Notes under the pieces: generated by a model
Told to the model about the DNA's origin: nothing
The model's database searches: none
Seen by the model: only the letters and a program-made list of their open reading frames with translations
Shown here: positions 7,878 to 16,589 of the stretch, piece after piece
Position numbering within the stretch: position 1 is the stretch's first letter
Layout of the letters: each line of letters opens with the position of its first letter
Translations under genes and position numbers: made by a program
NCBI GenBank assembly: GCA_016195915.1
Contig: JACPYS010000018.1
Span: 1-64,000 of the forward strand
Direction of reading: 5' to 3'
DNA from: Betaproteobacteria bacterium
GTDB taxonomy: Bacteria > Pseudomonadota > Gammaproteobacteria > Burkholderiales > SG8-39
Length of the DNA stretch: 64,000 nucleotides

Positions 7878-8569
7878 CACGGCGTAAAGCGGTGCGCAAG
7901 AAGCCGGGGCGCAAGGCCGGCGATCCGAGTCTCACCCTGAGCGAACACGCTTATCGCCATCTCGAAGAGATGATTGTCACGCTGCAGCTTTTGCCTGGAA
8001 GCACGGTGTCCGAGACCGACTTAGCCCAGCGCTTGGGGATCGGGCGCACGCCCATTCGCGAAGCCTTGCACCGGCTGGCACGCGAACACCTGATTACGAT
8101 TCTGCCCCGGCGCGGAATCATCGTCTCCGAGATCAGCGTCCAGGGCCAGCTGCGGCTGCTGGAGGTGCGGCGCGAGCTGGAGCGGCTGGTGGCGAAAAGC
8201 GCGGCGCGACGGGCCACACCCGAGGAGCGCGAGCGCTTTCTCGCGCTCGCGCAGCAGTTCGAAGAAGGCGCCAAGATCGATGACGAGGTTTCGTACATGC
8301 GCGTCGACAGAGAGTTCCATGAACTTATAGTGCGGGCGGCACGCAACGAGTTCGCCGTCGGCGTTATGACCATGATGCACTCGCTTTCGCGGCGCTTCGG
8401 ATACATTCACTATAAGCAAGCCGCAGACATGCCTCTGACCGCAAAGCTTCATGCCGATGTTGCGCGCATGATCGCCGCTGGCGACGAGTTGGAGGCCGGC
8501 AATACGATGGACAAGCTGCTCGCCAGCGTCACGCAATTTACTCGTGATACGGTGACCAAAGATTTCTAG
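7874..8569 (+). CDS. GntR-family (FCD subfamily) transcriptional regulator
   Basis: A 231-residue regulator. The N-terminal winged helix-turn-helix is at about residues 25-90 (LSEHAYRHLEEMI, SETDLAQRLGIGRTPIREAL). The C-terminal all-helical FCD effector domain includes the R-x-E-L-E-R-L-V-A helix and the D-R-E-F-H-E-L metal/acid-binding segment, with a later H in LHADVARMIAAGD. The basic N-terminus (RRKAVRKKPGRK) is unusual. Its GTG start overlaps the stop of the PanB-like gene by 4 bases. FCD regulators usually sense the organic acid of the pathway they control, so it probably governs both divergent units through the palindrome at 6870-6886 (inference). Confidence 0.92.
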   Translation: MTRRKAVRKKPGRKAGDPSLTLSEHAYRHLEEMIVTLQLLPGSTVSETDLAQRLGIGRTPIREALHRLAREHLITILPRRGIIVSEISVQGQLRLLEVRRELERLVAKSAARRATPEERERFLALAQQFEEGAKIDDEVSYMRVDREFHELIVRAARNEFAVGVMTMMHSLSRRFGYIHYKQAADMPLTAKLHADVARMIAAGDELEAGNTMDKLLASVTQFTRDTVTKDF

Positions 8570-8634
8570 CTGAGATTTGGTCGGCGAAGTCGATGAAGGA
8601 GTGCTAGCCACCAGAGCGCATCACCTTCGATTTC

Positions 8635-9438
8635 ATGCCGCCGTGGATCGCCCAGATGGGCGTGGACCCGAACGGCCGCAGTTTCGTCAAGAAGGGGCTT
8701 CTCGTCGACCGCGACGCGCTGCGCCTGTTCGACGAATTTCTGCCCGACCCCGACCATGCGGCCCGATACGAGCGCGTAGCGAAGTGGATCGAGCAGTACC
8801 GCGCGGATTACGCGGTATTCGGGCGTATCCGGCTGGGCACCGCCAGTACCATCGAGAGCATCGGATTGGACGTCTTTTCGTACATGATTTTCGACGATCC
8901 GGACCTGCTGAAGGAGATTCATCGCCGCTATTCCGAATGGACGATGCGGGTCCTGAGCCACGTCAACAAGCTCGACTTCGACTTCTACTGGGTCTCCGAC
9001 GACGTCGCCGACACCAAGAGCCCGTGGGTCAACACCGAGATGTACGAGGAGTTCCTCCAGCCGTTTCAGAAGATGGTGGCCGGGCAGATCGCGAAGCGGT
9101 GGGTGTATCACAGCGACGGCAATCTGTTCCCGATCCTCGACAGCATTGTCAAGCTCGGGATGAACGCGATCCAGCCGGTTCAGCCCTCGGCGATGGACAT
9201 CAACCGCCTGAAGGCGCAATACGGACAGAAGGTATGCATCGTCGGCAACATCGACCTGGATTACACGCTCACGCGCGGCACCACTGACGAAGTGGACCGC
9301 GAAGTAAAGGAGCGCATCGAGAATGTTGGCCGGGGAGGCGGCTACATCATCAGCAGCTCCAACAGCCTGACCGACTACTGCAAGACGGAGAACGTGTTTG
9401 CGATGGCCGAGGCGGTGAGGAAGTACCGCAAGTACTGA
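8635..9438 (+). CDS. URO-D family methyltransferase, N-terminally truncated
   Basis: Encodes about 267 residues matching the C-terminal three quarters of a URO-D/MtaA-type protein (normal length 340-390). Homology-like sequence (PPERITFDF) continues upstream of the ATG to about 8608, where an in-frame TAG at 8605-8607 stops it. No upstream frame supplies the missing 70-100 residues. It retains the H-x-D pair (VYHSDGN), but the downstream Cys of the presumed zinc site is replaced (GGGYIISSSNSL versus GFILGTGCS in the 3.1-4.2 kb paralogue). No good ribosome-binding site precedes the ATG. It is probably a decayed second methyltransferase left over from the same pathway, although a short functional variant cannot be excluded. 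Confidence 0.7.
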   Translation: MPPWIAQMGVDPNGRSFVKKGLLVDRDALRLFDEFLPDPDHAARYERVAKWIEQYRADYAVFGRIRLGTASTIESIGLDVFSYMIFDDPDLLKEIHRRYSEWTMRVLSHVNKLDFDFYWVSDDVADTKSPWVNTEMYEEFLQPFQKMVAGQIAKRWVYHSDGNLFPILDSIVKLGMNAIQPVQPSAMDINRLKAQYGQKVCIVGNIDLDYTLTRGTTDEVDREVKERIENVGRGGGYIISSSNSLTDYCKTENVFAMAEAVRKYRKY

Positions 9439-9460
9439 CGCGATTCTGCCACAATAACGC

Positions 9461-11680
9461 ATGGTTTCCGTAGTACAGCTGGTTCCGCGCGATGCGCCGC
9501 GCGACGCGCTCGCGACGCTCGGCGCCGATCTCGCCGAGGGGGAGCGTGAGGTGCTCGGGCGCGCACTCGAGTTCGCGCACGCGGCCTACCACGGCCAGCA
9601 ATTGTCGACCGGCGAGCCCGTCTGGCCGCACGCGCTGGGACTGGCCGGCAGCCTCGCCGCGGTCGGCATGGACGTGGCCACCCGCATGGCGGGCGTGCTG
9701 TTCGCCGCGCCCAAGTACGTCGACAAACCGGACGCGCTGCGCGCGCAGTTCGGCGAGGAAGTCGAGCGCCTCGCCGCGGGCGTGGAAAAACTCTACCGGC
9801 TGCGCGTCGTGATCCGCGCCGGCCGCGGCTCGGCCGCCGAGAAACGCGTGGAGCGCGAAAAGCAGACCGAGGTGCTGCGCAAGATGGTGCTCGCGATGGT
9901 CGAGGACATCCGCGTGGTGCTGATCCGCCTTGCCTCGCGCACGCAGACGCTGCGCTGGTTCGCGAAGAATGCCATGCACGAGCGGCGCGACTACGCCCAG
10001 GAGACGCTCGACATCTACGCGCCGCTCGCCAACCGGCTCGGCGTGTGGCAGCTCAAGTGGGAGATGGAGGACCTGTCGTTCCGGTTCCTCGAGCCCGAGC
10101 TCTACAAGGCCATCGCCTCCCAGCTCGACGAGAAGCGCGCGGAGCGCGAAGTGTTCATCCGCGAGGCGAAAGCGCAACTCGCGCGCGAGCTCGAAGCGGC
10201 CGGCGTGAAGGCGGAGATCGCCGGCCGCCCCAAGCATATCTATTCGATCCGCGCCAAGATGCGCGCGAAGGATCTGGATTTCTCCGAGCTGCACGACGTG
10301 CGCGCGCTGCGCGTGGTGGTGGACTCCGTCAAGGACTGCTATGCCGCGCTCGGGGTGGTGCACAACCTGTGGACGCCGATCCCGCGCGAATTCGACGATT
10401 ACATCTCGCGCCCGAAGCCCAACGGCTACCGTTCGCTGCACACCGCGGTGTCCGGCCCCGACGGGCGCGCGCTGGAGGTGCAGATCCGCACGCAAGAAAT
10501 GCACCGCCATGCGGAGTTCGGCGTCGCCGCGCACTGGCGTTACAAGGAGACGAGCGCAGCGGGGGGCGCACAAACCGCCGCGAAGCCAGGCGATGCCTTC
10601 GAGCAGCGCATCGCATGGCTGCGCCAGCTGCTCGCCTGGCGCGACGAGGTGGTCTCGTCTGATTCGGTGGAGCAGCTTCGCCACGGCGCTTCCGACGAGA
10701 CGGTGTATGCGCTCACGCCGCAGGGCAGGGTGATCGACCTTCCGGCCGGAGCCACGCCGGTGGATTTCGCCTATGCACTGCACACCGACCTCGGCCACCG
10801 CTGCCGAGGCGCGAAGGTGGACGGCCGCATGGTGCCGCTCGACAGAGCGCTCGCCAATGGACAGCGCGTGGAGATCGTGGCGGCGAAAACGGGCGGGCCT
10901 TCGCGCGACTGGATCAATCCGGAGCTCGGTTACCTGAAGAGCCACCGCGCGCGCAGCAAGGTAAAGCAATGGTTCAACAACCTGGCGCTCGCCGACACCA
11001 TTGCCACCGGGCGCGCCCAGCTCGAGCGCGAGTTGCAGCGCGTCGGCCAGACGCGCGCCAACCTGGAGCGGCTGGCGGCAAAGCTTGGCTTCGCGCGGCC
11101 GGATGACCTGTTCGCCGCAGTCGCGCGCGACGAAGTCAACCTGCGCCAGCTTCAGAGCGCGTTGCGTGGCGAGGTAAGCACAGCTGAGAGCCTGGCGCCC
11201 GCCCCCGCGGCGCCGCGCAAGGCGAAGAGCGCGGCAGCGCCATCGGGCATACTCGTGGTCGGTATCGACCGGCTGCTGACCCAGGTCGCCAAGTGCTGCA
11301 AGCCGGTCCCTCCGGATGCGATTCGCGGTTTCGTCACGCGCGGTCGCGGGGTGTCGATCCACCGGGCGGATTGCGCCGATCTCCAGCGGCTGATGGAAAC
11401 CCATCCGGAGCGGCTGATCGAGGCGGCTTGGGGAGAAAACACGCTCGGGGCGTATGCGGTCGAGGTTCAAGTGGTGGCGAACGACCGGCAGGGTCTGCTG
11501 CGCGATATCGGCGATGCGCTCGCGCGCGAGCGCATCAACGTTACCGCGGTGCGCACGCAGACGCGCCAGGACATCGCCTGGATGAATTTCAGTTTCGAAG
11601 TGGCCGACCTCGCGCAGTTGCGCCGTGCCCTTGCCGTGATCAAGGAGGTGCCGGGAGTGATCCGGGCGGCGCGGGCGTGA
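9461..11680 (+). CDS. relA: GTP pyrophosphokinase RelA
   Basis: A 739-residue RelA/SpoT-homologue that makes (p)ppGpp from ATP and GTP or GDP during amino-acid starvation. The N-terminal hydrolase-like domain is degenerate: the HD dyad expected after the first helices is replaced by AGVLFAAPKY. This indicates a synthase-only RelA rather than a bifunctional Rel/SpoT. The synthetase domain is intact (GRPKHIYSIRAKM, FSELHDVRALRV, SRPKPNGYRSLHT, EVQIRTQEMHRHAEFGVAAHW). It is followed by the TGS domain (VYALTPQGRVIDLPAGATPVDFAYA), the zinc-finger/helical region with CCKPVPPD, and a C-terminal ACT domain. Length matches the family. It is a single-gene unit. Confidence 0.95.
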   Translation: MVSVVQLVPRDAPRDALATLGADLAEGEREVLGRALEFAHAAYHGQQLSTGEPVWPHALGLAGSLAAVGMDVATRMAGVLFAAPKYVDKPDALRAQFGEEVERLAAGVEKLYRLRVVIRAGRGSAAEKRVEREKQTEVLRKMVLAMVEDIRVVLIRLASRTQTLRWFAKNAMHERRDYAQETLDIYAPLANRLGVWQLKWEMEDLSFRFLEPELYKAIASQLDEKRAEREVFIREAKAQLARELEAAGVKAEIAGRPKHIYSIRAKMRAKDLDFSELHDVRALRVVVDSVKDCYAALGVVHNLWTPIPREFDDYISRPKPNGYRSLHTAVSGPDGRALEVQIRTQEMHRHAEFGVAAHWRYKETSAAGGAQTAAKPGDAFEQRIAWLRQLLAWRDEVVSSDSVEQLRHGASDETVYALTPQGRVIDLPAGATPVDFAYALHTDLGHRCRGAKVDGRMVPLDRALANGQRVEIVAAKTGGPSRDWINPELGYLKSHRARSKVKQWFNNLALADTIATGRAQLERELQRVGQTRANLERLAAKLGFARPDDLFAAVARDEVNLRQLQSALRGEVSTAESLAPAPAAPRKAKSAAAPSGILVVGIDRLLTQVAKCCKPVPPDAIRGFVTRGRGVSIHRADCADLQRLMETHPERLIEAAWGENTLGAYAVEVQVVANDRQGLLRDIGDALARERINVTAVRTQTRQDIAWMNFSFEVADLAQLRRALAVIKEVPGVIRAARA

Positions 11681-11780
11681 AGCACACGCAACTCTATCGC
11701 GATAATCGGATCTGCAACCGGCTCGGCGTAGTAGCATTGGCGCCCCTGCGGGTGATTCAATAGACGATAAGGGCCGAGCC

Positions 11781-12599
11781 GTGGAGGAAGTCCTCAATCA
11801 TCCGGCCGTGCAGGCCGGTGTCGCGCCATTCATCGCGGGCCTCGTGGTGGCCGGTGTACTCGGTCCCCTGCGTGCGGGCGGGCTTGCCACCGCGGCGGGC
11901 TTTCTCACCGCGGTGTTCCTCGTCAGCGGGTTCCAGTTTTCGCCGCTGACCGCTACCCGCAAGCTGATCCTGCTGGGCATGCTTGCGCCCGCGATCGGAC
12001 TCGTGGCCGATTTCGCCTTCAAACCGACCCGCGCCACGGGCCCGGTGCTGGGGGCGATGTTCGGAGCTGCATCGGTATGGACGTTCATCAGCGTGTTGCA
12101 GCAAAAGCCGATGAACGAGGCGGTGCTCATGGGTGGGGGAATCGCGCTGTTGACCGCCTGGCTGGTCGCGGCTACCTATTCATTGCGCGATGAACCGGTG
12201 CGGCTCGGGGCGAGCGGCGTGATACTCGGTGTCGGCGTGGGCGTAGCGGCAGTGCTATCGGCGAGCGCGTCGTTCGGGCAGTTCGGAATTGCGCTCGGCG
12301 CGGGTGCCGGCGGCTACCTCCTCATCCAGATGGTGCTTGGCCGCGTATTGGCTGGTGGGGCCACTTTTGCTCTGGCTGCCGGAGTGACGGGCGCTCTGCT
12401 GGCGGGCGCGAGTTTCCTGCTGGCGCAGTTGCCCTGGATGGCGTTGCCGCTGCTGGCCCTGATTCCGCTTGCGGCGCACGCCCCGCTGCCGGGCAAGGCG
12501 CCGGTGTGGGGCCAGGCGATTCTTGCTTCGATCTACGCCGTGATCCCGGCCGCCGGCGCGTGGTTCCTGATCTGGCAATCGAGCCGCGGTTCGGCCTGA
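11781..12599 (+). CDS. Unrecognised polytopic membrane protein
   Basis: A 272-residue, very hydrophobic protein rich in Gly, Ala, Leu and Val with about eight predicted transmembrane segments, no signal peptide and no recognisable catalytic motif. It starts at GTG 11781; the preceding 100 bases after relA are non-coding. It lies between relA and a YceI gene on the same strand. No function is proposed. Confidence 0.75.
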   Translation: MEEVLNHPAVQAGVAPFIAGLVVAGVLGPLRAGGLATAAGFLTAVFLVSGFQFSPLTATRKLILLGMLAPAIGLVADFAFKPTRATGPVLGAMFGAASVWTFISVLQQKPMNEAVLMGGGIALLTAWLVAATYSLRDEPVRLGASGVILGVGVGVAAVLSASASFGQFGIALGAGAGGYLLIQMVLGRVLAGGATFALAAGVTGALLAGASFLLAQLPWMALPLLALIPLAAHAPLPGKAPVWGQAILASIYAVIPAAGAWFLIWQSSRGSA

Positions 12600-12637
12600 G
12601 TGCCGTTTGCTGTAACAACCTTCAAGGAGACGATTTG

Positions 12638-13225
12638 ATGAAAAAGTTTGCCGTCCTCGCCGTTGCGGCCGCGCTGCCGCTTGCTGCTGCGGCTGCGCCC
12701 GAGAACTACACCTTCGATCCTTACCATAGCTTCGTGAATTTTGCCGTGGACCATGTCGGGTTCTCGACGATGTACGGCCGCTTCAACAAGGCGGCGGGGA
12801 AAATGACCGTGGATGCAGCCGCAAAGACCGGGTCGGTCGAGTTCACGATCGAGACCACCTCGGTCGACACCGGCGACGGCGACAAGGGTGGCCGCCCGCG
12901 TTCGCGCGACGATCACCTGCGCACTGCTGATTTCTTCAACGTGGCCGAATTCCCGCGTATGACCTACAAGTCCACTGGCGTGAAGTTCAGCGGCGACAAC
13001 GCGACCGAGCTGGAAGGCCAGGCCACGCTGCTCGGGGTCACCAAGCCGGTGATGCTGAAGGTCGATCGTTGGAAGTGCGGCCCCCATCCGTTCAGCAAGA
13101 AGGCAATGTGCGGCGGTAACGCCAGCGGCACGATCAAGCGCTCGGATTTTGGCATGAAGTTCGGCGTGCCGGCCATCGGCGACGAGGTCAAGCTGTACAT
13201 CGGGTTCGAGGCCTACAAGGATTGA
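12638..13225 (+). CDS. YceI-family periplasmic protein
   Basis: A 195-residue exported lipocalin-like protein. The signal peptide covers about residues 1-19 (KKFAVLAVAAALPLAAAAAP). The YceI beta-barrel follows (YTFDPYHSFVNFAVDHVGFSTMYGRF, DDHLRTADFFNVAEFPRMTYKST, LLGVTKPVMLKVDRWKCGP). The family binds isoprenoid lipids such as polyprenyl chains; physiological roles are mostly unknown. ATG 12638 is chosen because AAGGAG lies 9 bases upstream and the signal peptide starts there. A strong bidirectional terminator follows immediately. Confidence 0.9.
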   Translation: MKKFAVLAVAAALPLAAAAAPENYTFDPYHSFVNFAVDHVGFSTMYGRFNKAAGKMTVDAAAKTGSVEFTIETTSVDTGDGDKGGRPRSRDDHLRTADFFNVAEFPRMTYKSTGVKFSGDNATELEGQATLLGVTKPVMLKVDRWKCGPHPFSKKAMCGGNASGTIKRSDFGMKFGVPAIGDEVKLYIGFEAYKD

Positions 13226-13250
13226 GCGGTCGCGTTTCGCGGCAACCCGG

Positions 13251-13277
13251 AAACCCCGCGCCGCCGCGGGGTTTTTT
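13251..13277. terminator. Bidirectional rho-independent terminator
   Basis: AAA, stem CCCCGCG, loop CCGC, stem CGCGGGG, then TTTTTT. It sits between the convergent yceI-like and dgkA genes. The A tract opposite the T tract lets it serve both strands. Confidence 0.85.
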
Positions 13278-13643
13278 CTACACCCGGAGCACCAGCAGCC
13301 AGACGGTCACGCACAGGACGAGCGAAACCATCACCGCCGCGCTGCCGATGTCCTTGGCGCGCCCGGCCAGCTCGTGGTGTTCGAGCGAGACGCGGTCGAC
13401 CGCGGCTTCGAGCGCGGAATTGAGCAGTTCGACCACCAGCACCTGCAGCACGCTCGCGACCAGCATCGCTCTTTCCAATCCGTTCGCGCCGAGCCACAAT
13501 CCCAGCGGTACCATCACCGCCGCGCAAAACAGCTCCTGCCGGAACGCCGCCTCGTTGCGAAGTGCCGCGGCAAGGCCGGAGAGCGACCAGTGCGTCGCAT
13601 CGATCAAGCGTCCGATCCCGCCACGGCCGGCGTGGTTGCTCAT
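13278..13643 (-). CDS. dgkA: Diacylglycerol kinase
   Basis: A 121-residue integral membrane kinase that phosphorylates diacylglycerol for phospholipid recycling. It shows three transmembrane helices and the DgkA motifs RNEAAFRQELF and ELLNSALEAAVDRVSLEHHELAGRAKD (split here by a variable residue), which hold the catalytic Glu and the metal-binding acidic residues. ATG 13643 overlaps the stop codon of ppk by 4 bases (ATGA), so the two are translationally coupled; upstream in-frame codons lie inside ppk. Confidence 0.93.
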   Translation of the reverse strand: MSNHAGRGGIGRLIDATHWSLSGLAAALRNEAAFRQELFCAAVMVPLGLWLGANGLERAMLVASVLQVLVVELLNSALEAAVDRVSLEHHELAGRAKDIGSAAVMVSLVLCVTVWLLVLRV

Positions 13644-15721
13644 GCGGGCGTCGCCAGCGTAAACAGCAGCTCCTCCTGGGCCGAGCGCTTGCGGCCCCGG
13701 CGCGAGGCGTGGCGCTCGTAGGCGCCGTCGGACCTCATCTCCCAGGAGCGGACGTTGTCGGCGAGGCACGGCAGCAGGCCCTCGCGGATCACGCGGCGCT
13801 TGAGCGCGGGGTCGAGCACCGGAAAGCACAGCTCGATGCGGCGGAAAAAGTTGCGCTCCATCCAGTCGGCGCTCGCCAGATACACGTCTTCGGCGCCATC
13901 GTTGGCGAAATAGAAGATGCGGTGGTGCTCGAGAAAGCGGCCGACGATCGAACACACGCGGATATTCTCCGACACACCCGGGATGCCGGGCTTGAGCCCG
14001 CACACGCCGCGCACGATCAGTTCGATCCTTACGCCGGCGCCCGAAGCCGCGTACAGTTCCCCGATGATCGCGGGCTCGACCAGCGAATTCATCTTGGCGA
14101 TGATGTGCGCTTTCTTGCCTGCCTTCGCGAGCTGCACCTCGTTGCGGATGGCCGAGACGATGTTCTTGTGCATCGTGAAAGGCGACACCCACAGGTGCCG
14201 CATCTTCCCGGCGCGTCCCAGGCCCGTGAGCTGCTTGAACATCTCGTTCACGTCGGCGCAGACCTCCTCGTTGGCCGTCAACAGGCCGAAGTCCGTGTAA
14301 AGGCGCGCGGTGCGAGGGTGGTAGTTTCCGGTCCCCAGGTGTACATAGCGTTTGAGCGCCATGCCCTGCTCGGTGTCCTCGCGCCGCACCACCAGCGCCA
14401 TCTTGGCGTGGGTCTTGTGGCCGACCACTCCGTACACCACGTGCGCGCCCACCTCCTCGAGCCGCGCCGCCCAGTTCAGATTGACCTCCTCCTCGAAGCG
14501 CGCCATCAATTCGACGATCACCGTCACCTCTTTGCCGCGCCGCGCCGCGTCGATCAGGATGTCCATCAGCTCGGAGTCGGTGCCGGTGCGGTAAACCGTC
14601 TGCTTGATCGCGATCACCTGCGGATCGGTGGCGGCAGCACGGATGAAATTGATCACCGGGGTGAAGGACTGGTAGGGGTGGTGCAGCAGGACGTCCTGCC
14701 GCGCGAGCACCTCGAAAAGGTCGGCGCGCTTCGCCAGCGGCGCGGGCAGGCCGGGCTGGAAAGTCGGGTACTTGAGCGCCGGACGATCGACCTGGTCGGG
14801 GACTTCCCGCAGCCGGTAGAGGTTGACCGGCCCGTCGACGATATAGAGGTCTTCGCGTGCCAGGCCGAATTGCTGCAGCAGGAATTCCACCAGGCGCTCG
14901 GAACAGTTGTCGGCGACTTCCAGGCGCACCCCGTCACCGAAGTGCCGGTGCAGCAGCTCGCCTTGCAGTGCGAGGCGCAGGTCGTCGATCTCTTCCTCCT
15001 CCACGTACAGGTCGGAATTGCGCGTGACGCGAAACTGGTAGCAGCCCTGCACCTTCATGCCGGAGAACAGCTCGTCGACGTGAGCGTGCAGGATCGACGA
15101 GAGGAACACGAAGTCATACTCGCTCGAGGCGACACCCGCCGGCAGCCGGATCAGCCGCGGCAGCACGCGCGGGGCCTGCACGATGGCGATGCCCGAGTTG
15201 CGGCCGAACGCGTCGCGCCCGGCGAGTTCGACCGCGAAATTCAGGCTCTTGTTGAGCACCTTCGGGAACGGGTGCGCCGGGTCGAGGCCGATCGGGGTGA
15301 GCACCGGCAGCATTTCGCGCATGAAATAGTCGCGCACCCAGTGGCGCTGCGCCGGGTTCCACGACTCGCGCCGCGAAAAGCGCACCCCTTCGTTCTCGAG
15401 CGCGGGCAGGATCACGGCATTGAGCAACTGGTACTGCTCTGCCACCAGCGCATGGGCCTCCATCCCGACCGCGCCGAAAACGTCGGAAGCGCTGCGCCCG
15501 TCGGGACCCGGTTCGTGCAGGCCGAGCTTGATTTGTTCTTTGAGCCGGGCGACGCGGATTTCGAAGAATTCGTCCAGGTTGGACGATACGATGGTGAGGA
15601 AAACCAGGCGCTCGAGCAAGGGTACGGCTTCGTCCGCGGCCTGCGCGAGCACGCGCCGATTGAACTCGAGCTGGCTGAGCTCCCGATTGAGAAAGTGCGC
15701 CGCTGGCAGGGAGCGTTTCAT
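13640..15721 (-). CDS. ppk: Polyphosphate kinase 1
   Basis: Makes polyphosphate from ATP, reversibly. About 693 residues, the usual PPK1 length. The N-domain begins HFLNRELSQLEFNRRVL. The two phospholipase-D-like catalytic domains carry the ATP-binding and autophosphorylation-site regions (HVVYGVVGHKTHAKMALVVRRE holds the catalytic His, with HLGTGNYHPRTARLYTDFGLLT beyond). The C-terminal segment IVGRFLEHHRIFYFANDG is also conserved. ATG 15721 is preferred, with ATG 15733 as an alternative; longer in-frame extensions have no homology. It is divergent from ppx, with about 97 bases between the starts, and coupled to dgkA. Confidence 0.95.
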   Translation of the reverse strand: MKRSLPAAHFLNRELSQLEFNRRVLAQAADEAVPLLERLVFLTIVSSNLDEFFEIRVARLKEQIKLGLHEPGPDGRSASDVFGAVGMEAHALVAEQYQLLNAVILPALENEGVRFSRRESWNPAQRHWVRDYFMREMLPVLTPIGLDPAHPFPKVLNKSLNFAVELAGRDAFGRNSGIAIVQAPRVLPRLIRLPAGVASSEYDFVFLSSILHAHVDELFSGMKVQGCYQFRVTRNSDLYVEEEEIDDLRLALQGELLHRHFGDGVRLEVADNCSERLVEFLLQQFGLAREDLYIVDGPVNLYRLREVPDQVDRPALKYPTFQPGLPAPLAKRADLFEVLARQDVLLHHPYQSFTPVINFIRAAATDPQVIAIKQTVYRTGTDSELMDILIDAARRGKEVTVIVELMARFEEEVNLNWAARLEEVGAHVVYGVVGHKTHAKMALVVRREDTEQGMALKRYVHLGTGNYHPRTARLYTDFGLLTANEEVCADVNEMFKQLTGLGRAGKMRHLWVSPFTMHKNIVSAIRNEVQLAKAGKKAHIIAKMNSLVEPAIIGELYAASGAGVRIELIVRGVCGLKPGIPGVSENIRVCSIVGRFLEHHRIFYFANDGAEDVYLASADWMERNFFRRIELCFPVLDPALKRRVIREGLLPCLADNVRSWEMRSDGAYERHASRRGRKRSAQEELLFTLATPA

Positions 15722-15818
15722 GCAGGGTGCCATTTTAGCGCGCCTGCACGGCGCGACGAGGATGGCTCGCCAGCGGTGTTGCGCGCTGCCATGTTGCGGT
15801 GCTAACTTGCCGATCGAC

Positions 15819-16577
15819 ATGGCGCGCCACGAAACTCTCGCTGCGGTCGACCTGGGCTCGAACAGCCTGCACCTGTTCATCGGGCGCGTGGTGGACGGGC
15901 AGATCTACCCGCTCGATACGCTGCGCGAGGCCGTGCGCCTGGGAGCGGGTCTTACGGCCGACAAGCGCATCGACCGCGCAACGCAGGCGCGCGCCCTCGA
16001 GACGCTGGGGAAATTCGGCGAGCGGCTGCGCGGCATGCCGCGGCAGGCGGTGCGCGCGGTGGGCACCAATGCGCTGCGCGTGGCCAAGAACGCTCCGCAG
16101 TTCCTGCGCGAGGCGCGCGCGGCGCTCGGATTCCCGATCGAGGTCATTGCCGGGCGCGAGGAGGCGCGGCTGATCTACCTCGGCGTGGCGCACGCGCTGC
16201 CCAGGGCGGGACACCGCCGGCTGGTGGTCGACGTGGGCGGCGGCTCGACGGAATTCATCGTCGGCACCGGCCTCGAGCCACAGCTCACCGAGAGCCTGTA
16301 CATGGGCTGCGTGAGCTACAGCCTGAAGTATTTCCCCGACGGGGAAATCGACAAGCAGCGCATGCGTGCGGCCGAGCTCGCGGCGCGCCAGGAACTCGCC
16401 GGCATGGTGAACGCCTACCGCGCGCTCGGCTGGCGCGAAACCATCGGCTCTTCGGGCACCGCGCGGGCGATCGAGTCCATCCTGCAGGAAAACGGTTACG
16501 TCGAGGAAGGCATCACGCGCGAGGGCCTGGAGCGGCTGCGCAGCCTCGCGATCAAGCAGGGACGCGCCGATCCATAG
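15819..16577 (+). CDS. ppx: Exopolyphosphatase Ppx, N-terminal half ending at an in-frame amber codon
   Basis: Residues 1-252 of a Ppx/GppA phosphatase, which removes terminal phosphate from polyphosphate. Sugar-kinase/actin-fold motifs are present: AAVDLGSNSLHLFIGRV, AVGTNALRVAKN, VIAGREEARLIYLGV and VVDVGGGSTEFIVG. The frame stops at TAG 16575-16577 (after GRADP), but the same frame resumes immediately as RITGLRAGRAPVFAGG and continues as the rest of the protein. So a single nonsense codon, not a frameshift, splits the gene. The first half contains the complete catalytic domain I. See the next entry and the finding. Confidence 0.85.
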   Translation: MARHETLAAVDLGSNSLHLFIGRVVDGQIYPLDTLREAVRLGAGLTADKRIDRATQARALETLGKFGERLRGMPRQAVRAVGTNALRVAKNAPQFLREARAALGFPIEVIAGREEARLIYLGVAHALPRAGHRRLVVDVGGGSTEFIVGTGLEPQLTESLYMGCVSYSLKYFPDGEIDKQRMRAAELAARQELAGMVNAYRALGWRETIGSSGTARAIESILQENGYVEEGITREGLERLRSLAIKQGRADP

Positions 16578-16589
16578 CGCATCACCGGC

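Noticed and set aside
16575-16577. TAG in ppx as pyrrolysine
   Set aside because: No pyl genes or mtmB/mtbB/mttB-type methylamine methyltransferases in the window, and Ppx has no known pyrrolysine; nonsense mutation or error is simpler.
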